The position numbers and the translations under genes are program-made. From assembly GCF_018919385.1 (NCBI RefSeq), contig NZ_JAHLMF010000002.1:124001-188000 (forward strand): a DNA stretch of 64,000 bases. Direction: 5' to 3'. The notes beneath the pieces are model-generated. The model made no database searches, was not told the DNA's origin, and saw nothing but the letters and a program-made list of their open reading frames with translations. The stretch is from Geomonas diazotrophica. Lineage in GTDB: Bacteria > Desulfobacterota > Desulfuromonadia > Geobacterales > Geobacteraceae. Every line of letters starts with the position of its first letter. Position 1 is the first letter of the stretch. Below, in pieces: positions 18,369 to 30,703 of this stretch.

Positions 18369-18827
18369 CTAGAGCAGGAAGTCGACCACCAGCCCCTTGA
18401 TCTTGATGATCTGGGCAACGATCCTTATGTGGTCTTTCTGCTCCCGCATCACCAGGTGGTAGAGGAGGTCGGCCTCCTTGTCGATGACGGCGATCACCTC
18501 GTGGCTGCGGCCGGTGACCCCGCCGCTCAGCATCTCGATGCGGTAGGCCTCGGCGGAGACCTTGCGCGCCATGGTGGCGATCAGTTCCCGGAAGAGCTTG
18601 AAGTTGGCGATGGTCGGCTCCTGCTCCAGGACGTCCCCCGCCTTGTCGATCTCGTCCTTGAGGCGCTGCAGCTCCCCCTGGTACTCGGCGCTCGCCTTGG
18701 CGACCGCGGTCAACCGGCCGGCGAAGAGGGGAGCGCCGGTCCCGGCGACGCTCTTGGGAGCCGCCCCCTTCTCCTTCTTGGCTATGCTGCGGGAGTCTGA
18801 TTTCTCGTTGATACGCATGCGCGGCAC
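18369..18827 (-). CDS. YaaR-family (DUF327) protein
   Basis: The 152-residue soluble, mostly helical protein starts at GTG 18827 (AGGGG six bases upstream; ATG 18818 is the alternative). The segments LQRLKDEIDKAGDVLEQEPTIANFKLFRELI, a central basic helix and the end IIKIKGLVVDFLL match the DUF327/YaaR pattern. Members are of unknown function, sometimes found near flagellar genes. The N-terminal 30 residues are basic and probably disordered. It lies upstream of the binding protein gene on the same strand but separated by about 200 bases. Confidence 0.7.
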   Translation of the reverse strand: MPRMRINEKSDSRSIAKKEKGAAPKSVAGTGAPLFAGRLTAVAKASAEYQGELQRLKDEIDKAGDVLEQEPTIANFKLFRELIATMARKVSAEAYRIEMLSGGVTGRSHEVIAVIDKEADLLYHLVMREQKDHIRIVAQIIKIKGLVVDFLL

Positions 18828-18853
18828 CGTTTGCCCCTGGTCGGGGCGGAACT

Positions 18854-18880
18854 AAAAAGGCCCCGAAAGGATTCGGGGCC
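18854..18880 (-). terminator. Rho-independent terminator of the cold-shock gene
   Basis: GGCCCCGAA (18859-18867) pairs with TTCGGGGCC (18872-18880). On the minus strand it is followed by TTTTT. It lies 23 bases past the stop codon of the cold-shock gene. Confidence 0.92.
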
Positions 18881-18902
18881 GGACCTAGGCTCGGAAAGGA
18901 AG

Positions 18903-19103
18903 CTAGTTCTTGACGACGTTGGTGGCCTGCGGCCCCTTGGCGCCCTGGATCACGTCGAAGCTTACCGAGTCCCCCTCGGCCAGCGATTTGAAGCCGTCCC
19001 CCTGGATGGCCGAGAAGTGCACGAAGACGTCCCCGCCGTTATCCTGCTCGATGAAGCCAAACCCCTTCGCGTCGTTGAACCATTTCACCACACCGTTTGC
19101 CAT
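18903..19103 (-). CDS. Cold-shock protein, CspA family
   Basis: This 66-residue single OB-fold nucleic-acid-binding protein has both RNA-binding motifs intact: RNP1 KGFGFIEQ (residues 13-20) and RNP2 DVFVHFSAI (residues 25-33), plus the N-terminal [15 protein letters not shown] block typical of the family. Such proteins melt RNA secondary structure and act as chaperones or antiterminators. The gene stands alone with its own terminator, and its 5' region contains a long GC-only hairpin (19136-19162). Confidence 0.95.
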   Translation of the reverse strand: MANGVVKWFNDAKGFGFIEQDNGGDVFVHFSAIQGDGFKSLAEGDSVSFDVIQGAKGPQATNVVKN

Positions 19104-19135
19104 TACTTTTTCTCCTGTGCTGCTGTTGTCGATTA

Positions 19136-19162
19136 GGGGGGGCGGCTCGATCCGCCCCCCCC
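19136..19162 (-). terminator. G/C-tract hairpin between ppdK and the cold-shock gene
   Basis: A run of G followed by CGG (19136-19145) pairs with CCG and a run of C (19152-19161) around a six-base loop. It lies 100 bases past the ppdK stop and 33 bases before the cold-shock gene start. There is no clear T-run, so it may be a weak terminator or a structured leader. Confidence 0.4.
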
Positions 19163-19262
19163 TCTTTGCGTCTCAAGGACGCTATCCGCTAATACACGTT
19201 TACACCAAATGTGTCAAGCTCTCCGGCGTTCTCGCGACGCCCGTGCCGTGCCGCCTGCCGGA

Positions 19263-21998
<2,736 letters not shown>

Positions 21999-22054
21999 GT
22001 GCACCCTCCTTAGATGTTGTTAATAAATTTGGAGCTTAAAGTATACACATAAAC

Positions 22055-22100
22055 CGAAAAAGGCAAACAGCCGCCGGGAGTTGCACCCGGACGGCTGTTT
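22055..22100 (-). terminator. Rho-independent terminator of glyQ-glyS
   Basis: AAACAGCCG-CCGGG (from 22065) pairs with CCCGG-A-CGGCTGTTT (to 22100). On the minus strand the stem is followed by GCCTTTTT. It lies about 85 bases past the glyS stop. Confidence 0.8.
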
Positions 22101-22183
22101 ACGTGAGCGTCAGATAAATCGTTGTGCTGCTGCGTTGGCCTGCTCCAGGGTGCCGCATCCCGGGTTCAGCTGTCGCAGTCTTT

Positions 22184-24246
22184 TCATGCCGACAACCTCG
22201 CGAAATCCGCCAGGCTCCCGAAGAGCCGCGCGATCGAGGTCAAAAGCGCCAGGCGGTTGCCGCGCACCTTCTCGTCCTCCGCCATGACCATGACCTTGTC
22301 GAAGAAGAGGTCGACGGCGGGCTTCAAGGTGGCGATCTCGGTGAGGGCGGCGAGGTAGTCGGCGCCGGAGAGTGCCGCATCCACCTTCTGCTTCACCTGC
22401 TGCTGCGCCTCGTAGAGCGCGCCCTCGGCCGGCTCCTGGAAGAGGTCGGCGGCTACCGGGGTGTCCACCCCTTCCTTCACGATGTTGCCGACGCGCTTGA
22501 AGGCGCCGGCCAGCGCGGCGAAGTCCTCGCGCTTTCTGAACTCGGCGAGTGCCTGGATCTTGGCGGCCGCCTCGACCAGGTCTTCGAAGGAGACGGAGAC
22601 CACCGCGTCCACCACGTCGGAGGGGTAGCGGTCCGCCATCAGGTTCACGAAGCGGCCGCGGAAGAACTCGATGACGTCCTTGTAGACGTCCTCGACAGGG
22701 CGGGTCGCCTTGGCGGCGAGGAGTTCCAGGGATGCCCTCACGAGGCCGGAGACCGGCTCGCGGTACCCCTTGTCCAGGATGATGTTGATGATGCCCAGCG
22801 CCGAGCGGCGCAGCGCGTACGGGTCGGCGGAGCCGGTGGGGATAAGTCCCACGCTGAAGCAGCCGCAGATGGTGTCTATCTTGTCGGCGAGCGAAACGAA
22901 GGCGCCGATGTCGGAGGCGGGGAGCTCGCCGCCGGCCTGGGTGGGGAGGTAGTGCTCGGCGATGGCGTTGGCGACCGCCGCGTCCTCGCCGTCATGCAGC
23001 GCATACTCGCGTCCCATGATCCCCTGAACCTCGGGGAATTCACCGACCATGCCGGAGACGAGGTCCGCCTTGCACAGGGTGGCGGCACGGGCGGCCTTGT
23101 CGACCACAGCGGGGTTGTGCCGGGAGGCAAGCCCCTTGGCCAGCTCGCGGAAGCGCTCCATCTTTTCGTAGGAGGTGCCAAGCTTCGCCTGATAGACCAC
23201 GCTCTTCAGGCTCTCGACGCGGGTCTCGAGCTTCACCTTGTGGTCCTCGTCGAAGAAGAAGCGGGCGTCGGAGAGGCGGGCCCGAAGGACGCGCTCGTTC
23301 CCCTTGACCACGACGGAGGGGTCCTCGGTCAGGGTGTTGTTGATGGTGATGAAGCCCGGCAGCAGTTTCCCCTGGTCGTCCACCAGGGAGAAGTAGCGCT
23401 GGTGCTCGCGCATGGAGGTGATGAGGACCTCGCGCGGCACGACCAGGAAGTCGGGGGAGAAGGTGCCGTGCACGGCGGAGGGGTACTCGACCAGGAAGGA
23501 AACCTGCTCGAGGAGCGCCTCGTCGGGGAGCACGTTCCCCTTGGCCTGGCGGGCCACCCGGTCGATCTCCTGGCGGATGATCGCCTTTCTCTTCTCCGGG
23601 TCGGGAATCACGAAGTGGCGCTCGCACTCCTCCAGGTAGTGGGCGAGGTCGCGCACCGGGAAGGTGTTGTTGGCCATGAAGCGGTGGCCGCGGGAGGCCG
23701 AGCCGCTCTCGATGTTGCCGAAGGAGAAGGGAACCACGGTGCCGCCGTAGAGCGCCACGATCCAGTGGATCGGGCGGGCGAAGCGGACGTCGAAGTCGGC
23801 CCAGCGCATGGACTTCTTGAAGGGGATGTTGCCGATCAGGCGGGGCAGCATCTCCGGGAGGAGCTCGGCGGTGTCGCGCCCCACCTCACTCTTGACCGCG
23901 GCGAGGTACTCCCCCTTCGGGGTCATGACCACCTTCAGGTCGGCGACCTCCACACCCTGACCGCGGGCGAAGCCCTGGGCGGCCTTGGTCGGGTTGCCGT
24001 CGGCGTCGTAGGCGGCGCTTTTGGCCGGCCCCATGGCGGTCAGTTCCGCGTCGGGCTGGCGCTCAGCCATCCCTTTCACCGCCAGCACCAGGCGGCGCGG
24101 GGTGCCGAGCGTCACGATCTCGCCGAACTCGATGCGGGCCGTCTCCAGCTCGCGCTTCATGAGGGCTTCCATGTCGGCCATCGCCTTGGGGACGAAGCCG
24201 GCCGGAATCTCCTCGCAACCTATTTCGAGGAACAGATCCTTAGCCA

Positions 24247-24247
<1 letters not shown>
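22184..24247 (-). CDS. glyS: Glycine--tRNA ligase beta subunit
   Basis: This is the beta subunit of the alpha2beta2 bacterial glycyl-tRNA synthetase, contributing tRNA recognition. The 687-residue product (E. coli 689) starts at MAKDLFLEIGCEEIPAGFV, the family N-terminus. The open frame runs on upstream but the start is fixed by this motif and by GGAGG inside the end of glyQ. Family segments such as FARPIHWIVALYGG, GHRFMANNTFPV, VLITSMREHQRYF and SARFFFDED-like DARFFFDEDHKVKLE are present, with the helical C-terminal anticodon-binding part. The ATG shares one base with the glyQ stop (TAATG), giving coupled translation. Confidence 0.95.
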
Positions 24248-25125
<878 letters not shown>

Positions 25126-25211
25126 GCCGCCTCCGATCAAATCGTATATTTCAAGTGGTGCAGCTTTTTGAATAAAAAAGTTTACTGTATCCAAACAGTT
25201 AGGCTCGCCAG

Positions 25212-25239
25212 ATTACAACAGCGCACCCGGCGCTGTCAA
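25212..25239 (-). promoter_or_regulatory. Promoter of glyQ-glyS
   Basis: On the minus strand TTGACA (25239-25234), a 16-base spacer and TGTAAT (25217-25212) form a near-consensus sigma-70 promoter. Predicted transcription would start about 80 bases before glyQ. Confidence 0.65.
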
Positions 25240-25385
25240 GGAATATCACCCGCAAACACAGTAAAAACGGGGCGCCGCGGGGGCGCCCGGGAGGGTGGGC
25301 GGCAAGGGGGAGGGGAAAATACCGGTGAATTCTCCTGTTTACCGGCCGCCGCCGGGACGGTAAACTTAGCGAGGGGGAAATTCAC

Positions 25386-26792
25386 ATGAGTACGACAGAG
25401 GAAATCGTCATATTAGGATCGGGCTCCACCGCCTTCGCTGCGGCGCTGAGGGCCAAGGAGCGCGGCGCCCGATCCATCATGATCGAGCGGAGCGTCCTCG
25501 GCGGCACCTGCATCAACTGGGGGTGCATCCCCTCGAAGACCCTGATCCACTGCGCCCTGTTCCGGCACGAAGCCGAGCTGGGCGAGCGGCTTGGCCTTGG
25601 GGTGCGCAGGGAAGGCATCGACTTCCCCACCCTGGACCGGCACAAGTTCGCCGTGGTGCAGGAACTGAGGCAGAAGAAGTACCTGGACGTCCTGGCGCAG
25701 CTTCCGGAGCTGTCCCTCGTCAAGGGGAAGGGGGTATTCGTCGCCCCCGGCAAGGTGCAGGTGGAGGACCGGGTCATCGAAAGCGACCGCATCCTGATCG
25801 CGACCGGCGGCCACCCGCGCGTTCCCGCCATACCGGGGCTGGAGCGGACCCCGTACCTGACCAGCAAGAGCGCGCTCCTCCTGAAGAGCCTCCCGGAATC
25901 GCTCACCGTGGTCGGCGGCGGGGTCATCGCACTGGAGCTCGGGCAGATGTTCCACCGGCTGGGGGTCCCGGTCACCATACTGGAGCACGGTTCGCGCGTG
26001 CTTCCCGCGGTGGAACCGGAGCCGGCACTTGCGCTGCAGCATGCGTTGGAGGGCGAGGGGATGAGGGTGGTGGTGGGAGCCGCGATCTGCTCGGTGGCGC
26101 GCGAAGGGGCGGGGGTGCGGGTCGAGGCGCTGGTCGACGGCGAGCCGCACCAGTTCTTCTCTCAGCAGCTCCTCTTGGCGGTGGGGACCGCCCCCGCCAC
26201 GGAAGGGATCGGGCTGGAACGGGCCGGGGTGGAGCTTGACCCGCGCGGCTTCATCAAGGTCGACGGCGAGATGCGCACCACGGCGCCGGGCATCTGGGCG
26301 GCCGGCGACGTCACCGGCGGCATGCAGATCGCCACGGTGGGGGCGCGCGAGGGGATCGCCGCGGTGGACAACATGCTGCAGACCGGATGCCACTGCGAAG
26401 TAAACTACCAGACTTTACCGATGGCGATCTTCACCGATCCCGAGGTGGCCATGGTGGGCTACGGCGAGGGGGCGGCGCGCCTGGCGGGCTTCGACGTGGA
26501 GAGCCACACCATACCCGCCTCCGCGATACCCAAGGCCCACGTCACCGGGGCGCTGGACGGCGCCGTCAAGATCGTCGCCGACCGCGTCACCGACCGGATC
26601 CTCGGCGTCCATATCTGCCTGCACCGCGGCGCCGACATCATCAACGAGGCCGCCCTCGCCATCCGCTGCCGCATGACCGTGGCCGAACTCGCCGACACGC
26701 TGCACGTCTACCCCTCCATGGGCGAGGGGCTGCGCCTGTGTGCCCAAGCCTTCAACCGCGACCTCACCCAGCTCTCCTGCTGCGCCGAGTAG
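25386..26792 (+). CDS. merA: Mercuric reductase (MerA core, no N-terminal HMA domain)
   Basis: MerA reduces Hg(II) to Hg(0) with NADPH. The 468-residue flavoprotein of the dihydrolipoamide dehydrogenase superfamily has an FAD fingerprint (ILGSGSTAFAAAL), the redox-active pair GGTCINWGCIPSK, an NAD(P) fingerprint (TVVGGGVIALELG) and AAGDVTGG. The C-terminal end (HVYPSMGEGLRLCAQAFNRDLTQLSCCAE) matches the MerA-specific tail with its vicinal Cys pair, which hands Hg(II) to the active site. That pair distinguishes it from lipoamide dehydrogenase. The N-terminal metal-binding domain of many MerA proteins is absent. No merR, merT or merP lies nearby, so regulation and uptake must be elsewhere, or the protein may have another role. 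Confidence 0.83.
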   Translation: MSTTEEIVILGSGSTAFAAALRAKERGARSIMIERSVLGGTCINWGCIPSKTLIHCALFRHEAELGERLGLGVRREGIDFPTLDRHKFAVVQELRQKKYLDVLAQLPELSLVKGKGVFVAPGKVQVEDRVIESDRILIATGGHPRVPAIPGLERTPYLTSKSALLLKSLPESLTVVGGGVIALELGQMFHRLGVPVTILEHGSRVLPAVEPEPALALQHALEGEGMRVVVGAAICSVAREGAGVRVEALVDGEPHQFFSQQLLLAVGTAPATEGIGLERAGVELDPRGFIKVDGEMRTTAPGIWAAGDVTGGMQIATVGAREGIAAVDNMLQTGCHCEVNYQTLPMAIFTDPEVAMVGYGEGAARLAGFDVESHTIPASAIPKAHVTGALDGAVKIVADRVTDRILGVHICLHRGADIINEAALAIRCRMTVAELADTLHVYPSMGEGLRLCAQAFNRDLTQLSCCAE

Positions 26793-26838
26793 CCCCCTGA
26801 GCGGCGCCGGCCGCACCCTTCCCCCCCCGGATTAGCAA

Positions 26839-26867
26839 TTGACAACGAATTCATGAAGAATTACCAT
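26839..26867 (+). promoter_or_regulatory. Promoter of the HD-GYP response regulator gene
   Basis: TTGACA (26839-26844), a 17-base spacer and TACCAT (26862-26867) lie about 85 bases upstream of the start codon. Confidence 0.5.
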
Positions 26868-26951
26868 GCTGCCGCGTCGGACCGCGCCTTGGCGGCACGA
26901 CAAGCCGGTGCTTGCTTTTGTGCAATGAGTTATGAGCGGGGGGAAATGTCG

Positions 26952-27989
26952 ATGGCGGCTGAAGTTCTTTTCGTGGATGACAACAAGCTGATCTTGCAAG
27001 CCTCCGTCGACCTGTTCAAGGCACAGGGGATCGAGCTGCTCACCGCCGGCGACGCGGCTGAGGCCCTGGAGCTGTTCCGGGAGCACGAGATCGCCGTGGT
27101 GGTCTCGGACAACCGCATGCCGGGCATGTCCGGCCTCGACTTTCTCTCCGAACTGCGCCAGCTTTCCCCGGACACCGTCAAGGTGCTCATCTCCTCCTAC
27201 GTCGACCTCGCCACCGCGCTTGCCGCCATCAACAACTCGGAGGTGTTCCGCTACCTCTTGAAGCCGTGGAAGGAGCAGGAGATCCTGGACGTGGTACGGG
27301 AGGGGCTCAGGCGCTACCGGACCGTGCAGGCCATGAGGCGGGAGGACGAGGCGGTGCTGCGCTCCCTCGCCCAGACCATCGAGCTCAAGGACCCCAGCAC
27401 CAAGGGGCACTGCGACCGGGTGGCGGTCTACGCCCTCCTGATCGCCGACGCGATGGGGCTCTCCAAGGACACCCTGCGCCAGATCAAGTACGGCAGCTGG
27501 CTGCACGACTGCGGCAAGATCGGCATCTCCGAGGTGATCCTAAACGGCAGCGGGCGCCTGAACGACGACGAGTTCGAGACCATGAAGCTGCACACGGACT
27601 GGGGCGCCGACCTTGCCGAGAAGGCGAGGCTCTCGGAGCTGGCCAAGAACATCATCCGCCACCACCACGAGAAGTACGACGGCACCGGCTACCCCTTGGG
27701 ACTGAAAGGGGAGGAGATCCCCCTGGAGGCGCGCATCGTCTCCGTGGCGGACATCTACGACGCGCTCACCATGGACCGCTCCTACCGCAAGCGCTACCCC
27801 CTGGCCGAGGCCCGGGAGATGGTCCGCTCCATGAGCGGCGCAGCGCTCGACCCGGGCATCGTGGAGGTCTTCCTCCAGGTGGTCCCGCAGGGCCCCCTCC
27901 CCTCTTCCGAGGAAGTACTCGGGGACGCCCCGCTCGCTCATCCCGACCCGAAGCGGATCGACCTCAACCTCGTGCGCGCCCTGGCCTAG
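26952..27989 (+). CDS. Response regulator with HD-GYP c-di-GMP phosphodiesterase domain
   Basis: This two-domain protein has about 345 residues. The receiver domain (residues 1-125) has the acidic pair VDDN, the phospho-acceptor in VVVSDNRMPGMSG, and the LKPW lysine. The output domain has HDCGKIG and HHHEKYDGTGYPLGLKGEEIP, the full HD-GYP signature of enzymes that hydrolyse c-di-GMP. The frame is open to 26853. However, GGGGGGA at 26938-26944 is about eight bases before ATG 26952 (MAAEVLFVDDN), three before ATG 26946, so the later start is preferred. No kinase is adjacent; the haem-motif kinase of this window has no partner either, but a link is speculation. Confidence 0.92.
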   Translation: MAAEVLFVDDNKLILQASVDLFKAQGIELLTAGDAAEALELFREHEIAVVVSDNRMPGMSGLDFLSELRQLSPDTVKVLISSYVDLATALAAINNSEVFRYLLKPWKEQEILDVVREGLRRYRTVQAMRREDEAVLRSLAQTIELKDPSTKGHCDRVAVYALLIADAMGLSKDTLRQIKYGSWLHDCGKIGISEVILNGSGRLNDDEFETMKLHTDWGADLAEKARLSELAKNIIRHHHEKYDGTGYPLGLKGEEIPLEARIVSVADIYDALTMDRSYRKRYPLAEAREMVRSMSGAALDPGIVEVFLQVVPQGPLPSSEEVLGDAPLAHPDPKRIDLNLVRALA

Positions 27990-27995
27990 GGCGCC

Positions 27996-28862
27996 TCATC
28001 TCCCCCCGGCGGGGAACCATCTCCGCACCACGAAACTCTTCGCCCCGGCGCTCCCTTTCGGGAAGCTGTCCGCGGGCTTTCTCGTTTTCATGATCTGCCT
28101 GACGAGCTCCTGCCTGGGCGTGATCATCACCCCGCTCGGCTTCCCGCCGCACCCCATCCTGCTTTCGATGATCGATTCGTCGTCGAGCACCACCATCACG
28201 TGTCCGTTCCAGACTAGGAGGTCCAGTGGCTTGAGCTTGCGCGCGATCGCCTCGGCGGAGAGCCCCGCCACCGGGACCGCCTCGCCGTAGCCGATCAGGG
28301 TGGAGGTATTCCTGGGGGTGAAGCCGTCGGTAGCCTGGTAGAGAAGACCCGAGCAGTCCACCCCGGCCAGCGGGTCCCCGTGCGGGTAGTACTTGCGCAA
28401 AAGCGGAACGCCATCCTTCACGTTCCCTCCCCACACGTACGGTTTGCCCAGAGCCGCCAAAAGCCGTTTCTGAATCTCCGCCAGCTCCGGGAGGTGGCGC
28501 GGGCGGTCCTTGGCCGCCGCATCGGCCTCTTCTACGAAGCGGGCATCAACGTACAACCCGGTTTTGGAAGGATAGGGATAATCGTTGCTGGTCACCCGCA
28601 GCACCTTGACGCCGTTCTTCTCCAGCTCTCCCTCAACGGCGAACAGGGTGCCCGGCAGGGCGATGAACTCGATGGGGCGCACCCCGCGGCAGGGATCAAG
28701 CGCGACCTTACCGCCGAAGCTGCCGGCGAAGTCGGGGGTGTTGAGGACCGGGGCGAAGGAGACGGCGACTACCCGCTTCGGGGCGGCAGCGGCGGTTACG
28801 CGGGTGGAGAACGGGGTTACGGCAAGGGCAAGGGCTATCACCGCGAGCAGAAGAGTCTTCAT
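27996..28862 (-). CDS. Secreted NlpC/P60-family cysteine peptidase
   Basis: The 288-residue protein has a signal peptide (about residues 1-24, ending near TAAAA). A central part resembles an SH3-type region (residues 30-120). The NlpC/P60 domain follows, with LGKPYVWGGN, the catalytic Cys in GVDCSGLLYQATDG and the His in NGHVMVVLDDESIIES. Such enzymes cleave gamma-D-glutamyl-diaminopimelate or related peptide bonds in cell-wall peptides. It is the last gene of the def-fmt minus-strand cluster, 100 bases behind the deacetylase-like gene, and has a good GAGGTAGG ribosome site. Confidence 0.85.
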   Translation of the reverse strand: MKTLLLAVIALALAVTPFSTRVTAAAAPKRVVAVSFAPVLNTPDFAGSFGGKVALDPCRGVRPIEFIALPGTLFAVEGELEKNGVKVLRVTSNDYPYPSKTGLYVDARFVEEADAAAKDRPRHLPELAEIQKRLLAALGKPYVWGGNVKDGVPLLRKYYPHGDPLAGVDCSGLLYQATDGFTPRNTSTLIGYGEAVPVAGLSAEAIARKLKPLDLLVWNGHVMVVLDDESIIESRMGCGGKPSGVMITPRQELVRQIMKTRKPADSFPKGSAGAKSFVVRRWFPAGGR

Positions 28863-28962
28863 GACCTACCTCGTGACAGGACCGGCGGGAGCGGCTTGGG
28901 CCGGAGCCCGGCCGGCGGGAACGCGGCGGGTGCCGCGGGTTGCGGCGCGGACGGAGCCGCGC

Positions 28963-29886
28963 TCAGTCGGCAAAGGCCGCGGCAAGCGGCAGGAGGTGCA
29001 CCCCCACCCCCTTCAACAGCGGCAGCGCCAGCCGGACCCCCTTGGGCTCGTTGCCGTTGCCGTGCACCAGGATGAAGCTGCCGCGGCGCGGCTGCTCCCC
29101 TTTGGCGAGCCAGGCGTCGGCGCCGATCGGGACCAGGGAGAGCTCCGCCAGGAGGTTCATGGCGGCGCCGTCGGAAACAAGGCCGGGAAAGCGGAAAAAG
29201 GGGGAGGGAACCATCCCGCGGGAGAGGAGCTGCTGCTCCAGCTGCAGCACCTCGGCGCGCAGGTCGGTCCCCGGCGCCAGCAGGAAGTTCCCCGGAAGCG
29301 GCACCTTGGGGTCGTAGTGGTGGTGCCAGGAGTGGTTCACCCAGGTGACCGCGAGCCTCCCCGCGGCGACCTCCCCCTTCAGGTAGGCCACCTCCTCCGG
29401 GTGGCTCTCCAGCCACACCCCGGTGACCATCACCGCCACGGGCACCGCCTTGCCACGGGAGAGCGCCGCCGCGGCCTCGAAGAGCTCGCGCTCGAAGGGG
29501 CGCTTGGAGGGGCAGAGATCGACGGTGAGAAAGAAGCCGTCGGCAGCGGTCTCGGCGCGGGTGGCGCCTCCGTTTTGCAGCCGGTACGGGGGAGCGGTGT
29601 AGCGCTTCACCGCGCGCCCCAGCCGGGTGGCGTTGAAATCGCCCTCCCTTCGCGGGACCAGGTCGGCCGCCGGGAGGTCGAAGCTCTGCAGGGTGACGGG
29701 GTCGACGGCGAGCCGGTGCGGCACGCCATCCTCCTTAAAGCCCCTGATGGCCCACAGTTCCCGCCCCGAGCAGTCGGCGACCGGCTCGCGCAGCGCGCGG
29801 TAGTCGGAGATCTGCAGCGCGTGGGAAGAGCCTGGCGCCAGTATCAGGAGCGGGAAGAGGAGCAGCAGGCAGAACATAAGACGCAT
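28963..29886 (-). CDS. Secreted polysaccharide-deacetylase-like protein
   Basis: The protein has 307 residues from ATG 29886, giving a clean signal peptide (MRLMFCLLLLFPLLILAPGSSHA). The upstream in-frame ATG at 29925 would add a hydrophilic leader without a ribosome site. The mature part contains FFLTVDLCPSKRPFERELF, VTWVNHSWHHHYDP and PFFRFPGLVSDG, which resemble the NodB-fold motifs T(F/V)D, H(S/T)xxHxxx and RxPxG. The His residues for metal binding are present, so activity is plausible. Substrate is unknown. It follows a DUF116 gene by 46 bases and precedes the NlpC/P60 gene, a pairing that points to cell-wall work. Confidence 0.75.
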   Translation of the reverse strand: MRLMFCLLLLFPLLILAPGSSHALQISDYRALREPVADCSGRELWAIRGFKEDGVPHRLAVDPVTLQSFDLPAADLVPRREGDFNATRLGRAVKRYTAPPYRLQNGGATRAETAADGFFLTVDLCPSKRPFERELFEAAAALSRGKAVPVAVMVTGVWLESHPEEVAYLKGEVAAGRLAVTWVNHSWHHHYDPKVPLPGNFLLAPGTDLRAEVLQLEQQLLSRGMVPSPFFRFPGLVSDGAAMNLLAELSLVPIGADAWLAKGEQPRRGSFILVHGNGNEPKGVRLALPLLKGVGVHLLPLAAAFAD

Positions 29887-29932
29887 GGCGGACTCTTTGG
29901 CGGGGTGCGGCGTGCCGGAAGGCATGGAGGGG

Positions 29933-30703
29933 CTAGGCCAGCACCGAGCGGAGCGCGGCGTCGATCTTGTCGACGTCGACGCGGGTGTTGAAGCAGGGGC
30001 CGAAGGGGCGGTCGTTGAGCACCCCGATCACCGGCAGGGGGTAGCAATCCTTGATCCCCGAGGTGAGGTCGCGTTCGCAGGCGACGGCCAGGACCAGCTT
30101 GGGGCGCTTCTCGATGATCACCTTCCTGGCCAGGGTGCCGCCGGTCGCCACCGAGATGTCGACGTTGTACTTGCGGGCCAGGTCGGCGAGCCCCATGATG
30201 TCGCAGCGGCCGCAGCGCAGGCACTTGTCGATCTCCCCGGTGACCTTGATCTCGCACTCGGCGAGCTGCAGGCAGTGGGGGAGCAGGATCAGGATCCGGT
30301 CCGCCTTGATCTTCAGGCGCTGCGAAATCACCAGGGAGTTGTTCATGGCCACGAAGGACTGGCGGATGGTGTCCTTGGAGATGCCGCAGAGCTTGCCGAT
30401 CTGCTCGATGAGCGGGAGCAGGAACTTGATCACGACCCCGCGCATGAACCTGGTGCCGAGGATGTCCTTGCCGAGCGCCGTGGTGAGCACCAGGAGGGCG
30501 GTCCCGAGGACCGCGATGCCGGAGAGGACGGCGAACACCATCCCCACCACGCGCGGCAGGTCCGGGTGGATGTTGGCCAGCCCCATGGTCGGGATGTACC
30601 ACCCCAGGTAGATGAGCCCCACCACCAGAAGGCAGGTCACCCCCATGAGGGCCACGAAGAGTCGCTTCTGGGGCGGTTTCTGATAGGTTCCTTTATGCCC
30701 CAA
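29933..30703 (-). CDS. DUF116 membrane protein with cysteine cluster
   Basis: The protein has about 256 residues if translation begins at TTG 30703, seven bases after AAGGAT and overlapping the fmt end by 11 bases. No ATG fits. Two membrane helices (around LFVALMGVTCLLVVGLIYLGWY and VVGMVFAVLSGIAVLGTALLVL) precede a cytoplasmic domain. There LPHCLQLAECEIK, KCLRCGRCDIMGL, VACERDL and GPCFNT give about eight conserved Cys residues, likely an Fe-S or metal site. This is the DUF116 family, of unknown function, often found beside def/fmt in related bacteria. The start is uncertain; the family call is firm. Confidence 0.78.
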   Translation of the reverse strand: MGHKGTYQKPPQKRLFVALMGVTCLLVVGLIYLGWYIPTMGLANIHPDLPRVVGMVFAVLSGIAVLGTALLVLTTALGKDILGTRFMRGVVIKFLLPLIEQIGKLCGISKDTIRQSFVAMNNSLVISQRLKIKADRILILLPHCLQLAECEIKVTGEIDKCLRCGRCDIMGLADLARKYNVDISVATGGTLARKVIIEKRPKLVLAVACERDLTSGIKDCYPLPVIGVLNDRPFGPCFNTRVDVDKIDAALRSVLA

